Made by a program: the position numbers and the translations under genes. From Dyadobacter soli (GTDB lineage: Bacteria; Bacteroidota; Bacteroidia; Cytophagales; Spirosomataceae), in the NCBI RefSeq assembly GCF_900101885.1, contig NZ_FNAN01000001.1, positions 62,001-126,000 of the forward strand: 64,000 nucleotides of DNA, in the 5' to 3' direction. A model generated the notes under the pieces. The model did not search any database. It worked only from the letters and a program-made list of their open reading frames with translations, and was not told the DNA's origin. Shown one piece after another: positions 43,509-53,260 of the stretch (its first letter is position 1; each line of letters starts with the position of its first letter).

Positions 43509-44273
43509 ATGATCAAAGCACTTATTGTTGACGACGAGCCGAAATCAAGAAGCGTGCTGGCGCATTACATTGAAATGTATGTGGAAGAGATCCGTGAAGT
43601 GAAACAAGCCGAATCAGTGGACAATGCGCTCGAAATCCTGAAAACGTACCGCCCGAATATCGTTTTTCTCGATGTTGAAATGCCCGGTAAGAATGGCTTC
43701 GATTTTTTGAGGTCTTTGAAAGAACCCGCCTTCGAGGTCATATTTACCACCGCGTACAACCAGTATGCGGTACAGGCGATCCGGTTCAGCGCCCTGGATT
43801 ATCTGCTCAAACCAGTCGATCCGGATGAGTTGCGGGCGGCCGTGGACCGTTTTCTGAAAAAGCAGAACCTGCACCAGAACCCTGTGCTGTTCGATAACCT
43901 CGTGCGTAACATTGCGCACAAGCGTGCGAGCGAGTTCCGGCTGGCCGTGCCATTCCAGGATGGTGTGTCGTTCTTTACGCTGGACCAGATCGTCAGGTTG
44001 CAGGGAGAAGGCAACTATACCAATATCTTTATCAAAAGCCGCAAGCCCGTCCTGGCCAGCAAGACTTTGAAACACTACGAGGAAATGCTGACGGAATTCG
44101 GGTTCATACGGACCCACAAGTCACATTTGGTGAACCCCAAATTTATTGCAAAACTCATGGCTGACCATGATTTGGTAGAATTACTGGATGGTAGCCGTAT
44201 AGAAATATCGAGACGCAAAAAAGAGGAAGTGCTCTTACAGTTGCCCCTCGGAAACCAGCCACTCGATAAGTGA
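43509..44273 (+). CDS. LytTR-family response regulator
   Basis: A 254-residue regulator. The receiver has Asp55 in IVFLDVEMPGKNGFD and acidic residues VDDE at the start. A LytTR DNA-binding domain occupies about 140-250 (LDQIVRLQGEGNYTNIFI, then FIRTHKSHLVNPKFI and SRIEISRRKKEEV). It begins 3 bases after the sensor kinase stop, so the pair forms a two-component system. LytTR proteins bind direct repeats with a spacing near two turns; no such site of its own is clear, but the 20-bp repeats at 39741-39833 are candidates for autoregulation. Confidence 0.95.
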   Translation: MIKALIVDDEPKSRSVLAHYIEMYVEEIREVKQAESVDNALEILKTYRPNIVFLDVEMPGKNGFDFLRSLKEPAFEVIFTTAYNQYAVQAIRFSALDYLLKPVDPDELRAAVDRFLKKQNLHQNPVLFDNLVRNIAHKRASEFRLAVPFQDGVSFFTLDQIVRLQGEGNYTNIFIKSRKPVLASKTLKHYEEMLTEFGFIRTHKSHLVNPKFIAKLMADHDLVELLDGSRIEISRRKKEEVLLQLPLGNQPLDK

Positions 44274-44349
44274 GACTGTCCGTTAAATCACTATTGTCGT
44301 ACTTTGGATCAATGCGCCCTTTCTTTGAAGCCATCGAATTCTATTGGCT

Positions 44350-44736
44350 ATGGAGATATTGGCGATACGTGCCGGGCAAATGTTGCTCATTTTATTACTG
44401 GCATTTCTGATCTTTGGAGGGCTCTGGTTTGGCCTGCGTTTCCGTCGGACAATGCTGTTGCTGGGTGGCAAGGACGTCAGGGACGGACAGGTGGCCGATG
44501 CCGTGGTACTGCTTTCAGAAGAACACCCCGGGTCTTATTTACAGGGCGAGCCTTACTATACATTTCAGGTACACGTGAAGCCCACCCGGGGTCGCAATTT
44601 TGTGACCGAAGTCCACGTCTTGCGCGAACAACTCACCCGCGTACCCCAGGCCGGCGACCGTGTTTCGGTCAGATACAATTATTCGGGCCGGAAGCCTACC
44701 GTGGTATTGAACCTCGACAGCATTGACTCCGTGTAG
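44350..44736 (+). CDS. hypothetical single-span membrane protein
   Basis: A 128-residue protein with one hydrophobic helix (AGQMLLILLLAFLIFGGLWFGL) and a C-terminal small beta-barrel-like domain (ADAVVLLSEEHPGSYLQGEPYYTFQVHVKP... VSVRYNYSGRKPTVVL). The pattern resembles DUF3592-type or OB-like envelope proteins, without certainty. ATG at 44350 is used over an in-frame TTG at 44344. It lies 76 bases after the LytTR gene and is convergent with the GH43 gene, leaving only 9 bases between stops. Confidence 0.65.
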   Translation: MEILAIRAGQMLLILLLAFLIFGGLWFGLRFRRTMLLLGGKDVRDGQVADAVVLLSEEHPGSYLQGEPYYTFQVHVKPTRGRNFVTEVHVLREQLTRVPQAGDRVSVRYNYSGRKPTVVLNLDSIDSV

Positions 44737-44745
44737 CAGTTACAA

Positions 44746-46461
44746 TCATTTTGTTATTCTGAACCAGTCGTAATCCGCATAGCCGGAGTCATTTGTTTGC
44801 GTTTCCCGGGTGCAGAATAGCCCCACTTTCGCGCCGATCCATCTTCCTACTTCCGCCTGGAAAGCTTCTCCGGTCATTTTAAAATTGGTACCATCCTCGC
44901 TGAACCCGAATTCGCATTTGCCGTCCTTCATCACTTTTACGCGTAAATGCAGATCCGTCCGGGGTTTGAACTCCGCCAAAACGCGTTCCGCTTCCGGTTT
45001 TCCGTCCGAGGCTTTCTGGCAAACGGCGTAAACCAATTCCGTTTTGTTTTTCCCGCTTCTCAGGTAAATGCCCGCATAGCTTTGCCCCATGATAATCAGT
45101 CCTGTCTTTTCGTTCGTCAGATTCGCGTTCGGGGTAAATCGTAATTTGGTAGTAACCGTAAATTCTTCCGCCGGAAACTTTTGCAGGAGCACATTCGGCA
45201 CGTCCCACAAGTTCCTGGCATTCTCCGGTGTTTTGTAGGAATACATTCGAAGAAAACCCGCTGCTGGCATTGCCCAGGTACCTTTCGGATTAGCCTGCCA
45301 TTGCCATTGCTTCCCTAATGCCGGGTTGCTGAACTCGTCGGATTCCGGCGGGGTGGCGATGGGGTATTTTTTACCGGTCAATGGTTTGGTATAGGTCAAA
45401 ACGGGATCGCCTATGCCGTCGCCGTCCGGGTCGGTGCCTATGACGGGCCAGTCGTTCACCCATTTCATCGGTTGCAAATGCACGACGCGGCCATATTCGT
45501 CTTTGTCTTGGAAATGCAGGAACCAGTCTTCTGATTTTCCATTCACAGGGCTTGTCGTCACCCACGCGCCCTGATGCGGACCGTTAATGCCCGATTTTCC
45601 TTCGGCCATTACCACTTTTCTTTCGTACGGCCCGTACACGTTTTTGGAACGCAGCACAATTTGCCAGCCCGTCGCGACGCCGCCCGCCGGGGCGAAAATG
45701 TAGTAGTACCCGTTGCGTTTGTAAAATTTAGGCCCTTCCACGGTCGGGTCGATTTTATGGCCGTCGTACACGAGCACGCCCGCGTCGGTGACTTTTGTGC
45801 CTTCCGCATTCATTTTTTTAACCGTAATCACACTTTTAATGCCGGCGCGGCTGCCCGCCCAGCCGTGTACGAGGTATACCTGGCCATCGTCGTCCCAGAG
45901 CGGGCAAGGATCGATGAGCCCTTTGCCGCCTTCTACGAGTACCGGCTCGCTCCAAGGTCCGGCAGCGTTTTTGGCCTTCATTACATAAATACCAAAATCC
46001 GGGTCGGGATAGTAAATGTAAAACTCGCCTTTGTGAAACCGTATCGCAGGCGCCCACACGCCATTTCCGTGCTGCGTTTGCTCAAAATGTTCGATAGGCA
46101 CCTGACGCGGCAATGCGTGGCCGATTAATGTCCAGTTAACCAGGTCTCTGGAATGCAGAATGGGCAGGCCGGGAATGGCGTCGAAGCTGGATGCGGTCAT
46201 GTAATAGTCCTCGCCCACGCGACAGGCATCCGGGTCGGAGTAATCGGCGTGCAGGACCGGGTTTTTGTAGCGACCGTCGCCCAGATCGGCGATCCAGATT
46301 TCTGAAACGGATGTTCCAACGGCTGATTTGGGCGAATTTCCGGTTTTGGAATTGGTTATGTGAGCGGCGCGTGTTTGCGGATTTGAAACAGGCTTGTTTT
46401 GTGCAAAAGCGGAGGTCGCCAGCAATGCGCCGGCGACCCAATAGTACTTATTTACCTTCAT
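44746..46461 (-). CDS. secreted GH43 enzyme with beta-xylosidase-type C-terminal domain
   Basis: A 571-residue protein with a signal peptide (VAGALLATSAFAQ). The catalytic propeller carries Asp76 (YSDPDAC), Asp184 (LIDPCPLW) and Glu242 (TVEGPKF). The last 200 or so residues form a concanavalin-like domain (FSNPALGKQWQWQANPKGTWAM... TNEKTGLIIMGQSYAGIYLRSG), the GH43_C2 arrangement of beta-xylosidases and arabinofuranosidases, which shapes the active site. It is the last gene of the sigma/SusCD operon and overlaps the upstream GH28 gene by 14 bp, so translation is probably coupled. Likely role: trimming neutral side chains that flank galacturonan. Confidence 0.9.
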   Translation of the reverse strand: MKVNKYYWVAGALLATSAFAQNKPVSNPQTRAAHITNSKTGNSPKSAVGTSVSEIWIADLGDGRYKNPVLHADYSDPDACRVGEDYYMTASSFDAIPGLPILHSRDLVNWTLIGHALPRQVPIEHFEQTQHGNGVWAPAIRFHKGEFYIYYPDPDFGIYVMKAKNAAGPWSEPVLVEGGKGLIDPCPLWDDDGQVYLVHGWAGSRAGIKSVITVKKMNAEGTKVTDAGVLVYDGHKIDPTVEGPKFYKRNGYYYIFAPAGGVATGWQIVLRSKNVYGPYERKVVMAEGKSGINGPHQGAWVTTSPVNGKSEDWFLHFQDKDEYGRVVHLQPMKWVNDWPVIGTDPDGDGIGDPVLTYTKPLTGKKYPIATPPESDEFSNPALGKQWQWQANPKGTWAMPAAGFLRMYSYKTPENARNLWDVPNVLLQKFPAEEFTVTTKLRFTPNANLTNEKTGLIIMGQSYAGIYLRSGKNKTELVYAVCQKASDGKPEAERVLAEFKPRTDLHLRVKVMKDGKCEFGFSEDGTNFKMTGEAFQAEVGRWIGAKVGLFCTRETQTNDSGYADYDWFRITK

Positions 46462-48112
46462 GAATGACCAGGCTTTTCTCCTGTGCTCCTTTTGAAAATT
46501 CCTTTACTTTTTGCGCTTTCGAAGCGTCGGTATGCGCGATGCTGATGTTCTGGCTGCGCTCGCCCGTAACTGAAATAAGCGTTTCGGCCTGGTTGTTGAA
46601 TTGCAGGCCGTCGATGGTGACGTTTGTCGCATTATCAGCCAAAATCACCGGTTTGGAATGCTTCGTGATCAGTTTCACATTTTTGAAAGCGATCTTGTCC
46701 GCGTCGGTAAGCTCTACACCGGTTTCGGCGGAAAGTACCATATTCTCCATTTTGATATTCCGCACCGGCATTTCGGGCAGGCCGCGCACGAAAACGCCTT
46801 TAGTAGCGCCATTGCACACGATGTTTTCAAAAACCATATCCTTGAAAACCGGCGTACCTTCATTTACCACCGGGCGCATATCACGCTCGCCGTCGGTCGC
46901 GAATTTGACGAAATAATAGAGGTCAAAGAAAATCGCTTCCTGCTTGATATCCTTCATATTGATATTTCTGGCATAAATCTTCTCCACCACACCGCCGCGC
47001 CCGCGCACCGACTTGAAACGCAAGCCCTTGTCGGTACCCATGAATGTGCATTGCTCCACAAAAATATTCCGCGCGCCGCCGCTCATTTCGCTGCCTACCA
47101 CAAACCCGCCGTGCCCCTGGTACACGATATTGTTGCGGATAATGCCGTTTTCAGTCGGTATGCCGCGTTTGCGACCTTCCTCGTCCTTACCCGATTTAAT
47201 GCAGATCGCATCATCGCCCACATCGAGCACGCAGCCTTCGATGAGGAAGTTTTTGCAGGATTCGATATCCATACCGTCGCCATTATGCGCATATTCCGGG
47301 TTTTTGACGCGCACATTGCGGATCGTCAGGTCCTGGACCATCAGCGGGTGGAGGCACCAGGCGGCGGAATTCTGGAATGTAACGCCTTCGAGCAAAACCT
47401 TTTTACAGTTATTGAAAACCACGAGATTAGGCCGCAGATAATCCTTGATATCCGCAAAATCCGCCGGTTTTTTACCGCCCGTCAGCAGCATACTTTTGCC
47501 GTCCACACTCGCCCTTTTGAATTGCTCGCTCGGGTACCAGACCTTGCCGTCATCTTTCAACACGCCGCCCGACTCGATTTTTTCCTTCCATTGCGGCTCG
47601 GTAAGCTGGTTTTTATTGACAGCCCGCCACACATCCCCATTGCCGTCGACAATGCCTTTACCCGTAATGGCCACGTTTTCAAGGTCTTTCCCCGAAATAG
47701 GCGATTCATTCCGCGCCGCGGCTTTTCCTTCGTAAAAGCCCTCGGTAATAGCGTATTGCGATTTGTCTGTTGTGAAAAGCAACAGGGAACCCTCGTGCAA
47801 ATGCAGGTTTACATTACTTTTCATCACCACAGGGCCCGTGATCCAAAGCCCGGCGGGTACCAGCACCACGCCGCCGCCCTTTTTGCTGCAACTTTCAATG
47901 GCCTGGTTAATGGCTTTGGTGTTGAGCGTGTGGCCGTCGGCTACCGCTCCGAATGCGGTAATGCGCACGGTATCCTTTCGGAAAACGGGCTGCTGAATTT
48001 TCGGCAGGTTCGACCAGCTGAATGCTTCCTGCGCGGTTGCGTCATGCGTGGACAGGCCGTAGCACGCCAAAGCGGCGGCGGTCAATGCGGCAATTCGTGT
48101 TTTGTAAGTCAT
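46448..48112 (-). CDS. secreted GH28 polygalacturonase-type enzyme
   Basis: A 554-residue parallel beta-helix enzyme with a signal peptide (AALACYGLSTHDATAQ). All four GH28 signatures are present and canonical: NGDGMD (Asp279 and Asp282 region), GDD (Asp300-Asp301), GHGG (His334) and RFK (Arg365-Lys367). It should hydrolyse galacturonic acid linkages in pectin. It lies in the SusCD operon, 48 bases after SusD with a stem-loop between, and overlaps the GH43 gene downstream. Together they define the locus as pectin-directed. Confidence 0.93.
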   Translation of the reverse strand: MTYKTRIAALTAAALACYGLSTHDATAQEAFSWSNLPKIQQPVFRKDTVRITAFGAVADGHTLNTKAINQAIESCSKKGGGVVLVPAGLWITGPVVMKSNVNLHLHEGSLLLFTTDKSQYAITEGFYEGKAAARNESPISGKDLENVAITGKGIVDGNGDVWRAVNKNQLTEPQWKEKIESGGVLKDDGKVWYPSEQFKRASVDGKSMLLTGGKKPADFADIKDYLRPNLVVFNNCKKVLLEGVTFQNSAAWCLHPLMVQDLTIRNVRVKNPEYAHNGDGMDIESCKNFLIEGCVLDVGDDAICIKSGKDEEGRKRGIPTENGIIRNNIVYQGHGGFVVGSEMSGGARNIFVEQCTFMGTDKGLRFKSVRGRGGVVEKIYARNINMKDIKQEAIFFDLYYFVKFATDGERDMRPVVNEGTPVFKDMVFENIVCNGATKGVFVRGLPEMPVRNIKMENMVLSAETGVELTDADKIAFKNVKLITKHSKPVILADNATNVTIDGLQFNNQAETLISVTGERSQNISIAHTDASKAQKVKEFSKGAQEKSLVIHEGK

Positions 48113-48121
48113 AGCAAAATC

Positions 48122-48148
48122 GTCTTCCTGCTTTTGAGGCAGGAAGAC
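48122..48148 (-). terminator. intercistronic stem-loop between SusD and GH28 genes
   Basis: A perfect 10-bp stem GTCTTCCTGC/GCAGGAAGAC (48122-48131 and 48139-48148) with a 7-base loop sits in the 48-base SusD-GH28 gap. On the minus strand it is followed by GATTTTGC rather than a long T tract, so it is more likely an attenuator or RNA-processing and stability element than a full terminator. Confidence 0.7.
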
Positions 48149-48160
48149 ATTTAAAATGGA

Positions 48161-49807
48161 TTATTGGTAACCGGCATTCTGTTTAAACTCATTTTTGTTC
48201 ACCACCGCATCCAGCTGGGTTTGCGGGATCGGACGCACGGTGTGGTGTTCCTGTATATTGATGGCATTGTCGGGCGCATATTTCTTCACGCGCTCCACCA
48301 GCTTGCCGGTGCGTTTCAGATCGAACCAGCGGAGTTGCTCGCCCGCGAGCTCCCGTGCGCGCTCGTCGAGGATGAAATCCAGCGTGATATCTGCTGGTTT
48401 CACCTGCATTGCCGCTGCCTTACCCGGCTTGGCAGCGCGGGTGCGGACTGCATTCACATATTGGGCTGCTGCGGTCAGGTCGCCGGTTTGCATGGCGGCT
48501 TCGGCGGCGATCAGGTATACTTCCGCCAGGCGGATCACAAACACGTCCCGTGCGCTTTGCGCCTCATTCAGGCTCGCGCGGGTTGGGTCCATGAATTTGG
48601 AAAGGGTAGGGTAGCGCAGGTTGTCCTTCACAGTCCCGTCGGCGAGGTAAATGTCACTGCGGTCGTAAGTCTGGTACTTTTTGGACGCTTCGACGGCGTC
48701 GGCGATTTCCAGTTTCGTGCAATACACAGCGGTATCACCCTTGGCGATGCCGGTGGGCAAAGTCGCGGAATTGGCATACCATGTTTCCATAAAACTGCCC
48801 TCGTAGCGCGCGTCGTCGGCCGAGAAAAGATCGAGCAGGAAGCGGGTGGGCATGTAGCGGTTGAATGGCCGGCCGTTGGTAATGTCGCGGGTCATGCCCG
48901 GGCGGTCGTCGTATTTCATCAGGAAGAGCAAATGTGCATTGTTACTGCCGCGGCTGTGTCCGTACGGGTTAAAAGTCGAGTTGGCCAGGTCGTTCAATGC
49001 GAGGTTAGCCGAGTAATCCACGGTATAGATCACCTCTTTCGATTTCAGGTTGCTCATTTTCCAGAGATCGGCGTAGTTGGCTTCGAGTTGATACCCGTAA
49101 TTTCCGTCCAAAACCGCTTTCGCCATTTCCAATGCCTCCTTATGCATGCCCCTGGTGAGGTACATTCTGGCCAGAAACGCCTGCGCGGCGCCTTTGGTAA
49201 CACGGCCGTACTGCGGCTGAGTCGCCGGAAGGCCGGCTACCGCGATTTTCAGGTCCTCGAAAATCTGGTTATAAAAAGTCTCCACCGGCGTTTTGTTGGC
49301 GGTCGTCAGGATACCGTTGGTTTCGGTGGTCGTGAAATGCACGCCACCCCAAGTTTCGACAATGTGCCAGTAGTAAAATGCCCGTAAAAAACGTAGCTCG
49401 CCCTCGCGCACCGGGCGCAATGCATCGGAAAGGCCCGCCTCGCCGATGCGGTTGACACCGCCGTTGCAGAGGTTAATGGCCGCGTAAAACTCCCGCCATT
49501 CGTTGGTAAGGGCCGCATTGCTGCCTTGGAGGTTGAGGTATTGGGTCAAATCGCGGTATACCTCGCCCGCGCCGCTGGTCCAGATGTCGGTACCGGTTTC
49601 GGCGAGGTTGTAGCCTTCTTCCTTGCCATACCACCAGCGCTGGTAGGAGTAGGCGGCATTCACGAGCGTTTCAAAACCTTCGGGCGTGGTGTAAACGGTT
49701 TCGGAGGTAAGGCCCGAGGGATTATATTCCTCCAATGTATTCTCACAGGCAAACAGCCCCATGAGGGAAACCGCTATAAACCCTGTTTTCAATAGTTGTG
49801 ATCTCAT
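48161..49807 (-). CDS. SusD/RagB-family outer-membrane glycan-binding lipoprotein
   Basis: A 548-residue SusD-type protein. A lipoprotein signal (AVSLMGLFACENTLEEYNP) is followed by the family's N-terminal helix region (LTSETVYTTPEGFETLVNAAYSYQRWWYG) and the C-terminal SusD motifs (DFILDERARELAGEQLRWFDLKRTGKL... IPQTQLDAVVNKNEFKQNAGY). It forms the lid of the SusC channel and captures oligosaccharides, here presumably pectic fragments. It starts 21 bases after the SusC stop. Confidence 0.96.
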   Translation of the reverse strand: MRSQLLKTGFIAVSLMGLFACENTLEEYNPSGLTSETVYTTPEGFETLVNAAYSYQRWWYGKEEGYNLAETGTDIWTSGAGEVYRDLTQYLNLQGSNAALTNEWREFYAAINLCNGGVNRIGEAGLSDALRPVREGELRFLRAFYYWHIVETWGGVHFTTTETNGILTTANKTPVETFYNQIFEDLKIAVAGLPATQPQYGRVTKGAAQAFLARMYLTRGMHKEALEMAKAVLDGNYGYQLEANYADLWKMSNLKSKEVIYTVDYSANLALNDLANSTFNPYGHSRGSNNAHLLFLMKYDDRPGMTRDITNGRPFNRYMPTRFLLDLFSADDARYEGSFMETWYANSATLPTGIAKGDTAVYCTKLEIADAVEASKKYQTYDRSDIYLADGTVKDNLRYPTLSKFMDPTRASLNEAQSARDVFVIRLAEVYLIAAEAAMQTGDLTAAAQYVNAVRTRAAKPGKAAAMQVKPADITLDFILDERARELAGEQLRWFDLKRTGKLVERVKKYAPDNAINIQEHHTVRPIPQTQLDAVVNKNEFKQNAGYQ

Positions 49808-49828
49808 TTTCTTGACTGGTTTAAAGGG

Positions 49829-52800
49829 TTACAGGTTCACATTCAGGCCAAAAATGAACAGTTTCGTCATCGGGAAATTCTCCGATCCGCCGCGTTCCGG
49901 GTCGTAATCGAGTTTGGTGAATGTGGCCAGGTTTTTCGCAGTCGCGTAAACGCGCAGGCCGCGGATGATCTTCCAGTTGAATTTATCGACCGGCAGATTG
50001 TACGCGAGCGTCACATTACGGATACGTGCGTACGAGGCATCGCGGTAACCCAATGTCGAAAGGTATTTAAGCCCCGCATTCTTGTTCGGGCGCGGATACT
50101 CGTTCGTCGGGTTCTCCGGCGTCCAGTAATCGAGGCCGGCGGTGCTGTTACCCACACCCTGTTGGTCGAAGCGGGCATACCGGTCGGAATTGATCATCGA
50201 TCCGATCCGGGCGTAAATCATGAAATTCAGATCGAAATTCTTGTATTTGAGGGTGTTGTCCAGTCCTCCGCTCCATTTCGGGCGCGGTGTGCCGAGGATC
50301 ACCCGGTCGTTCACGGCGTCGATCTTGCCGTCGCCATTCTGGTCTTTTACCTTAATTTCACCCGGTAACTGCGTCGGCGACAGCGCTTTTGCCTGTTCTG
50401 CTTCGGAGGTTTGCCAGATACCCAGCTTCTCATAATCGTAGAACACGCTGATCGGGCTGCCGATGAACCAGCCATTGCCGATGTCGTTGCCCTCGGTTAC
50501 GAGTTCGGTGATTTCCTCCTTGTTTTTGGTAAATGTGAGGCTGGAATTCCAGGTAAAATCGGCTGTCCGCACATTGGTACTTCCCAGCACGACCTCGATA
50601 CCCCGGTTGCGGGTCTTACCGATGTTCTGCTTCACGGTCGTCACACCGGTAGTCGGCGGCAAGCCGCGGTCGAGTAGGAGGTCGGAAGTACGGGTATCAT
50701 AGTAATCGATCGAACCATTGATGCGGCCGTCGAAAAGCCCGAAATCAAGCCCCAGGTTTTGAGTAGCCGAAAGTTCCCAGCCCAATGCTGCATTCCCGAC
50801 ATTGCGGGAGAAAGTGTAGGCCGGGTAGGCCACTTCGTCAAACCCGAATGCAATGCGGGTCAGTGTGGTTTGCGTCGCATAAGGTCCCGACGGGTCGTTT
50901 CCTGCAATACCATAGCTCACACGCAGTTTCAGGTCGCTGAGTTTCTTGATATTCTTCATAAAACCCTCGTCCACGATCCGCCACGCAAAGGCAGCCGACG
51001 GGAAAAACGTCCATTTATTGCCCGGCGCGAGTTTGGACGAACCATCCTTACGGGCCGTCAATGTGAGCAGATAGCGGTCTTTGAAACCGTAATTCACACG
51101 TGCCGCAAACGATACGAGGTTGTTTTTGGAATAAGCCGAATTGATTTTAATCTCTTCCGTAGCGCTGCCGAGCGAGTAGAATAACTGCGAGGGAATCAGC
51201 TGGTTAACGCCGGATGCCGAAGCATTGTCCGAAACGGTCGCGAGCGAACTACCGATACCGGTAAATGTAAAACTATGTTGTTCAAATGCCTTTTGATAAG
51301 TCACCACGTTCTCCCAGTTGATCGTCCGGCCATTTGACACATTGTAGGTAGCCAATGACTTACCGGTCAATGAGCGGTCGATGGATTTGGGGGAAGAATA
51401 GGCACCGTTACGGGAGTTCGAAAGGTTGGCACCAAGCGTACTACGGAATGTGAGCCCTTTCAATGGCGTAATTTCGACGTAACCGTTCGTTAATGTGCGG
51501 GTAGTCAGGATGTTATTGTTAAAAACGCCCGGCTGCTCGTCGGAAAGCGGATTGGCGGTTTGCCCGTCGAGCATAATGAAGTTGAAATTACCGTTTTCGT
51601 CGTACAGCGAACCCAGCGGACTGATCTTGTTGGCCTGGTTCAACGGGTCGCGGCGTACGCTTTGGTTGTAATACGTCAGCTGGCTTTGCAAACCGATCTT
51701 CATCCAGTCGGTGAGCGTGTAATCCACGTTCAGGCGTGCTGTGTAACGTTTCATTTCGTCCAGTTTCAAAATCCCTTTTTCATTGAAATAATCCACTGAA
51801 ACATAGGATTTCAACTTTTCAGAGCCGCCACGAAAGCCCAGCTGGTAGTTTTGCTGGAAGCCGGGGCGAATGAGTTCGTTCTGATAATCGGTCCAGATAC
51901 CTTTTTGCAATGCATCGTATTCGGCCACGTTGGTAAAAATGGAAGGATCGTCGGCCGGTGAGTTCCAAACACCCGCTGCACGCCAGGCCTCGCGTTTGAA
52001 ATCGCGGAACTCGGTGATATTCATCGCACGTGGGTACATAGTCACCTGCGACACGCCCGCGTAGGAGTTGAAAGAAATATCCGGACGGCCGCTGCGCCCT
52101 TTTTTAGTGGTAATCAAAATAACCCCGTTCGCACCGCGCGAGCCGTAAATCGCAATGGAGGAAGCGTCTTTCAAAACTTCCATCGACTCGATGTCGTTGG
52201 AGTTGATATCCGCCAGGTCGCCATACTGCACACCGTCGACGATAATGAGCGGGGAGTTGTTACCGCCTATCGAACGGTTACCGCGGATGGTAATGTTCAC
52301 GCCCGCGCCCGCCTGGCCGCTGCTGCGCGTAATGTCCGCACCTGCTATCTTGCCCTGTACGGCGTCGAGGACATTGTTGGAAGGCACCTGTTTGAGCTGC
52401 TCGCTTTTGAGCTGCACCACCGAGCCGGTAAGATCGCGCTTGCGCACGGCGCCATACCCGATCACAACCACTTCCTCCAATGCGCTCACATCGGGTTTCA
52501 GCGCAATATTGAATGTCGTTTGCGACCCCAGCGCCACATCCTGGCTTTGGTAACCTACAAATGAAAACGTCAGCAACGCACCCGTATCGTCGGGAACGAG
52601 CAGGCTGAACTTGCCTTCGCCGTCGGTACTCGTACCGCGGTTGGTACCTTTCAGGATTACGCTCACGCCGGGCAGCACTGCATTCTTCTCATCTTTGACG
52701 ACGCCCGTCACCGTCCGGTCGATCACCTGCGTCTGCACCGGTACTGCCGATTCCTCGCGGGCCGTGTTTTCAAGCACGATTTGCCCGCCTACCAGCCGGT

Positions 52801-53128
52801 AGGTAAGGTTTAAAGGGGCGAGAATCTCGTCCAGTACCGTATCCAGGCGTTTTTTACTTACTTCAATACTCACATTCCTGGCTACATTCACACGCTCGGA
52901 ACTATAAACGATGCGGGCCTTGGTCTGTTTTTCAATACTGTTAATGACCTTCTCGAAGCGCTGGTTCTGGAATTTCAATGTCACGAGCTTCGACATTACT
53001 TCCTGCTGATCGGCCGCCAGTGCGGGCTGACAAAGCAGCAATGCCGCCACTACAATGCATAGCAGCAAATTTCCGGCGCTGTTCGCGTGCCGGCAGGCCC
53101 TGAAAAGTAAAGGTTCTGTTTTTTTCAT
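49829..53128 (-). CDS. SusC-like TonB-dependent transporter with STN signalling domain
   Basis: A 1099-residue transporter. After the signal peptide comes an STN (secretin/TonB N-terminal) domain (LKFQNQRFEKVINSIEKQTKARIVYSS), then a carboxypeptidase-regulatory-like domain (VTGVVKDEKNAVLPGVSVILKGT), the plug with its conserved LKDASSIAIYGSRGANGVILITTKKG, and a large beta-barrel. The STN domain is the part that talks to FecR anti-sigma factors, matching the FecR and ECF sigma genes upstream. The ATG at 53126-53128 gives a normal leader; the longer frame to 53227 does not. It imports oligosaccharides with the SusD partner. Confidence 0.96.
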   Translation of the reverse strand: MKKTEPLLFRACRHANSAGNLLLCIVVAALLLCQPALAADQQEVMSKLVTLKFQNQRFEKVINSIEKQTKARIVYSSERVNVARNVSIEVSKKRLDTVLDEILAPLNLTYRLVGGQIVLENTAREESAVPVQTQVIDRTVTGVVKDEKNAVLPGVSVILKGTNRGTSTDGEGKFSLLVPDDTGALLTFSFVGYQSQDVALGSQTTFNIALKPDVSALEEVVVIGYGAVRKRDLTGSVVQLKSEQLKQVPSNNVLDAVQGKIAGADITRSSGQAGAGVNITIRGNRSIGGNNSPLIIVDGVQYGDLADINSNDIESMEVLKDASSIAIYGSRGANGVILITTKKGRSGRPDISFNSYAGVSQVTMYPRAMNITEFRDFKREAWRAAGVWNSPADDPSIFTNVAEYDALQKGIWTDYQNELIRPGFQQNYQLGFRGGSEKLKSYVSVDYFNEKGILKLDEMKRYTARLNVDYTLTDWMKIGLQSQLTYYNQSVRRDPLNQANKISPLGSLYDENGNFNFIMLDGQTANPLSDEQPGVFNNNILTTRTLTNGYVEITPLKGLTFRSTLGANLSNSRNGAYSSPKSIDRSLTGKSLATYNVSNGRTINWENVVTYQKAFEQHSFTFTGIGSSLATVSDNASASGVNQLIPSQLFYSLGSATEEIKINSAYSKNNLVSFAARVNYGFKDRYLLTLTARKDGSSKLAPGNKWTFFPSAAFAWRIVDEGFMKNIKKLSDLKLRVSYGIAGNDPSGPYATQTTLTRIAFGFDEVAYPAYTFSRNVGNAALGWELSATQNLGLDFGLFDGRINGSIDYYDTRTSDLLLDRGLPPTTGVTTVKQNIGKTRNRGIEVVLGSTNVRTADFTWNSSLTFTKNKEEITELVTEGNDIGNGWFIGSPISVFYDYEKLGIWQTSEAEQAKALSPTQLPGEIKVKDQNGDGKIDAVNDRVILGTPRPKWSGGLDNTLKYKNFDLNFMIYARIGSMINSDRYARFDQQGVGNSTAGLDYWTPENPTNEYPRPNKNAGLKYLSTLGYRDASYARIRNVTLAYNLPVDKFNWKIIRGLRVYATAKNLATFTKLDYDPERGGSENFPMTKLFIFGLNVNL

Positions 53129-53260
53129 ACCTTTAAATGTTTTATTAAATGGAGATTTGATAAAATGAAGCTCCCGAAAAGGCGCGATTCGCTGTCGGCC
53201 TCGCAGGATTTGCTGGCGCTGGCCCATGTTCGCTGCATGGCCAGCGTTTTACGTTTGCGG

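Noticed and set aside
46601..49387. Long plus-strand open frames opposite the GH28 and SusD genes
   Set aside because: They are antisense to genes with full motif support, are composed of residues expected from reverse-strand codon bias, and show no family pattern.
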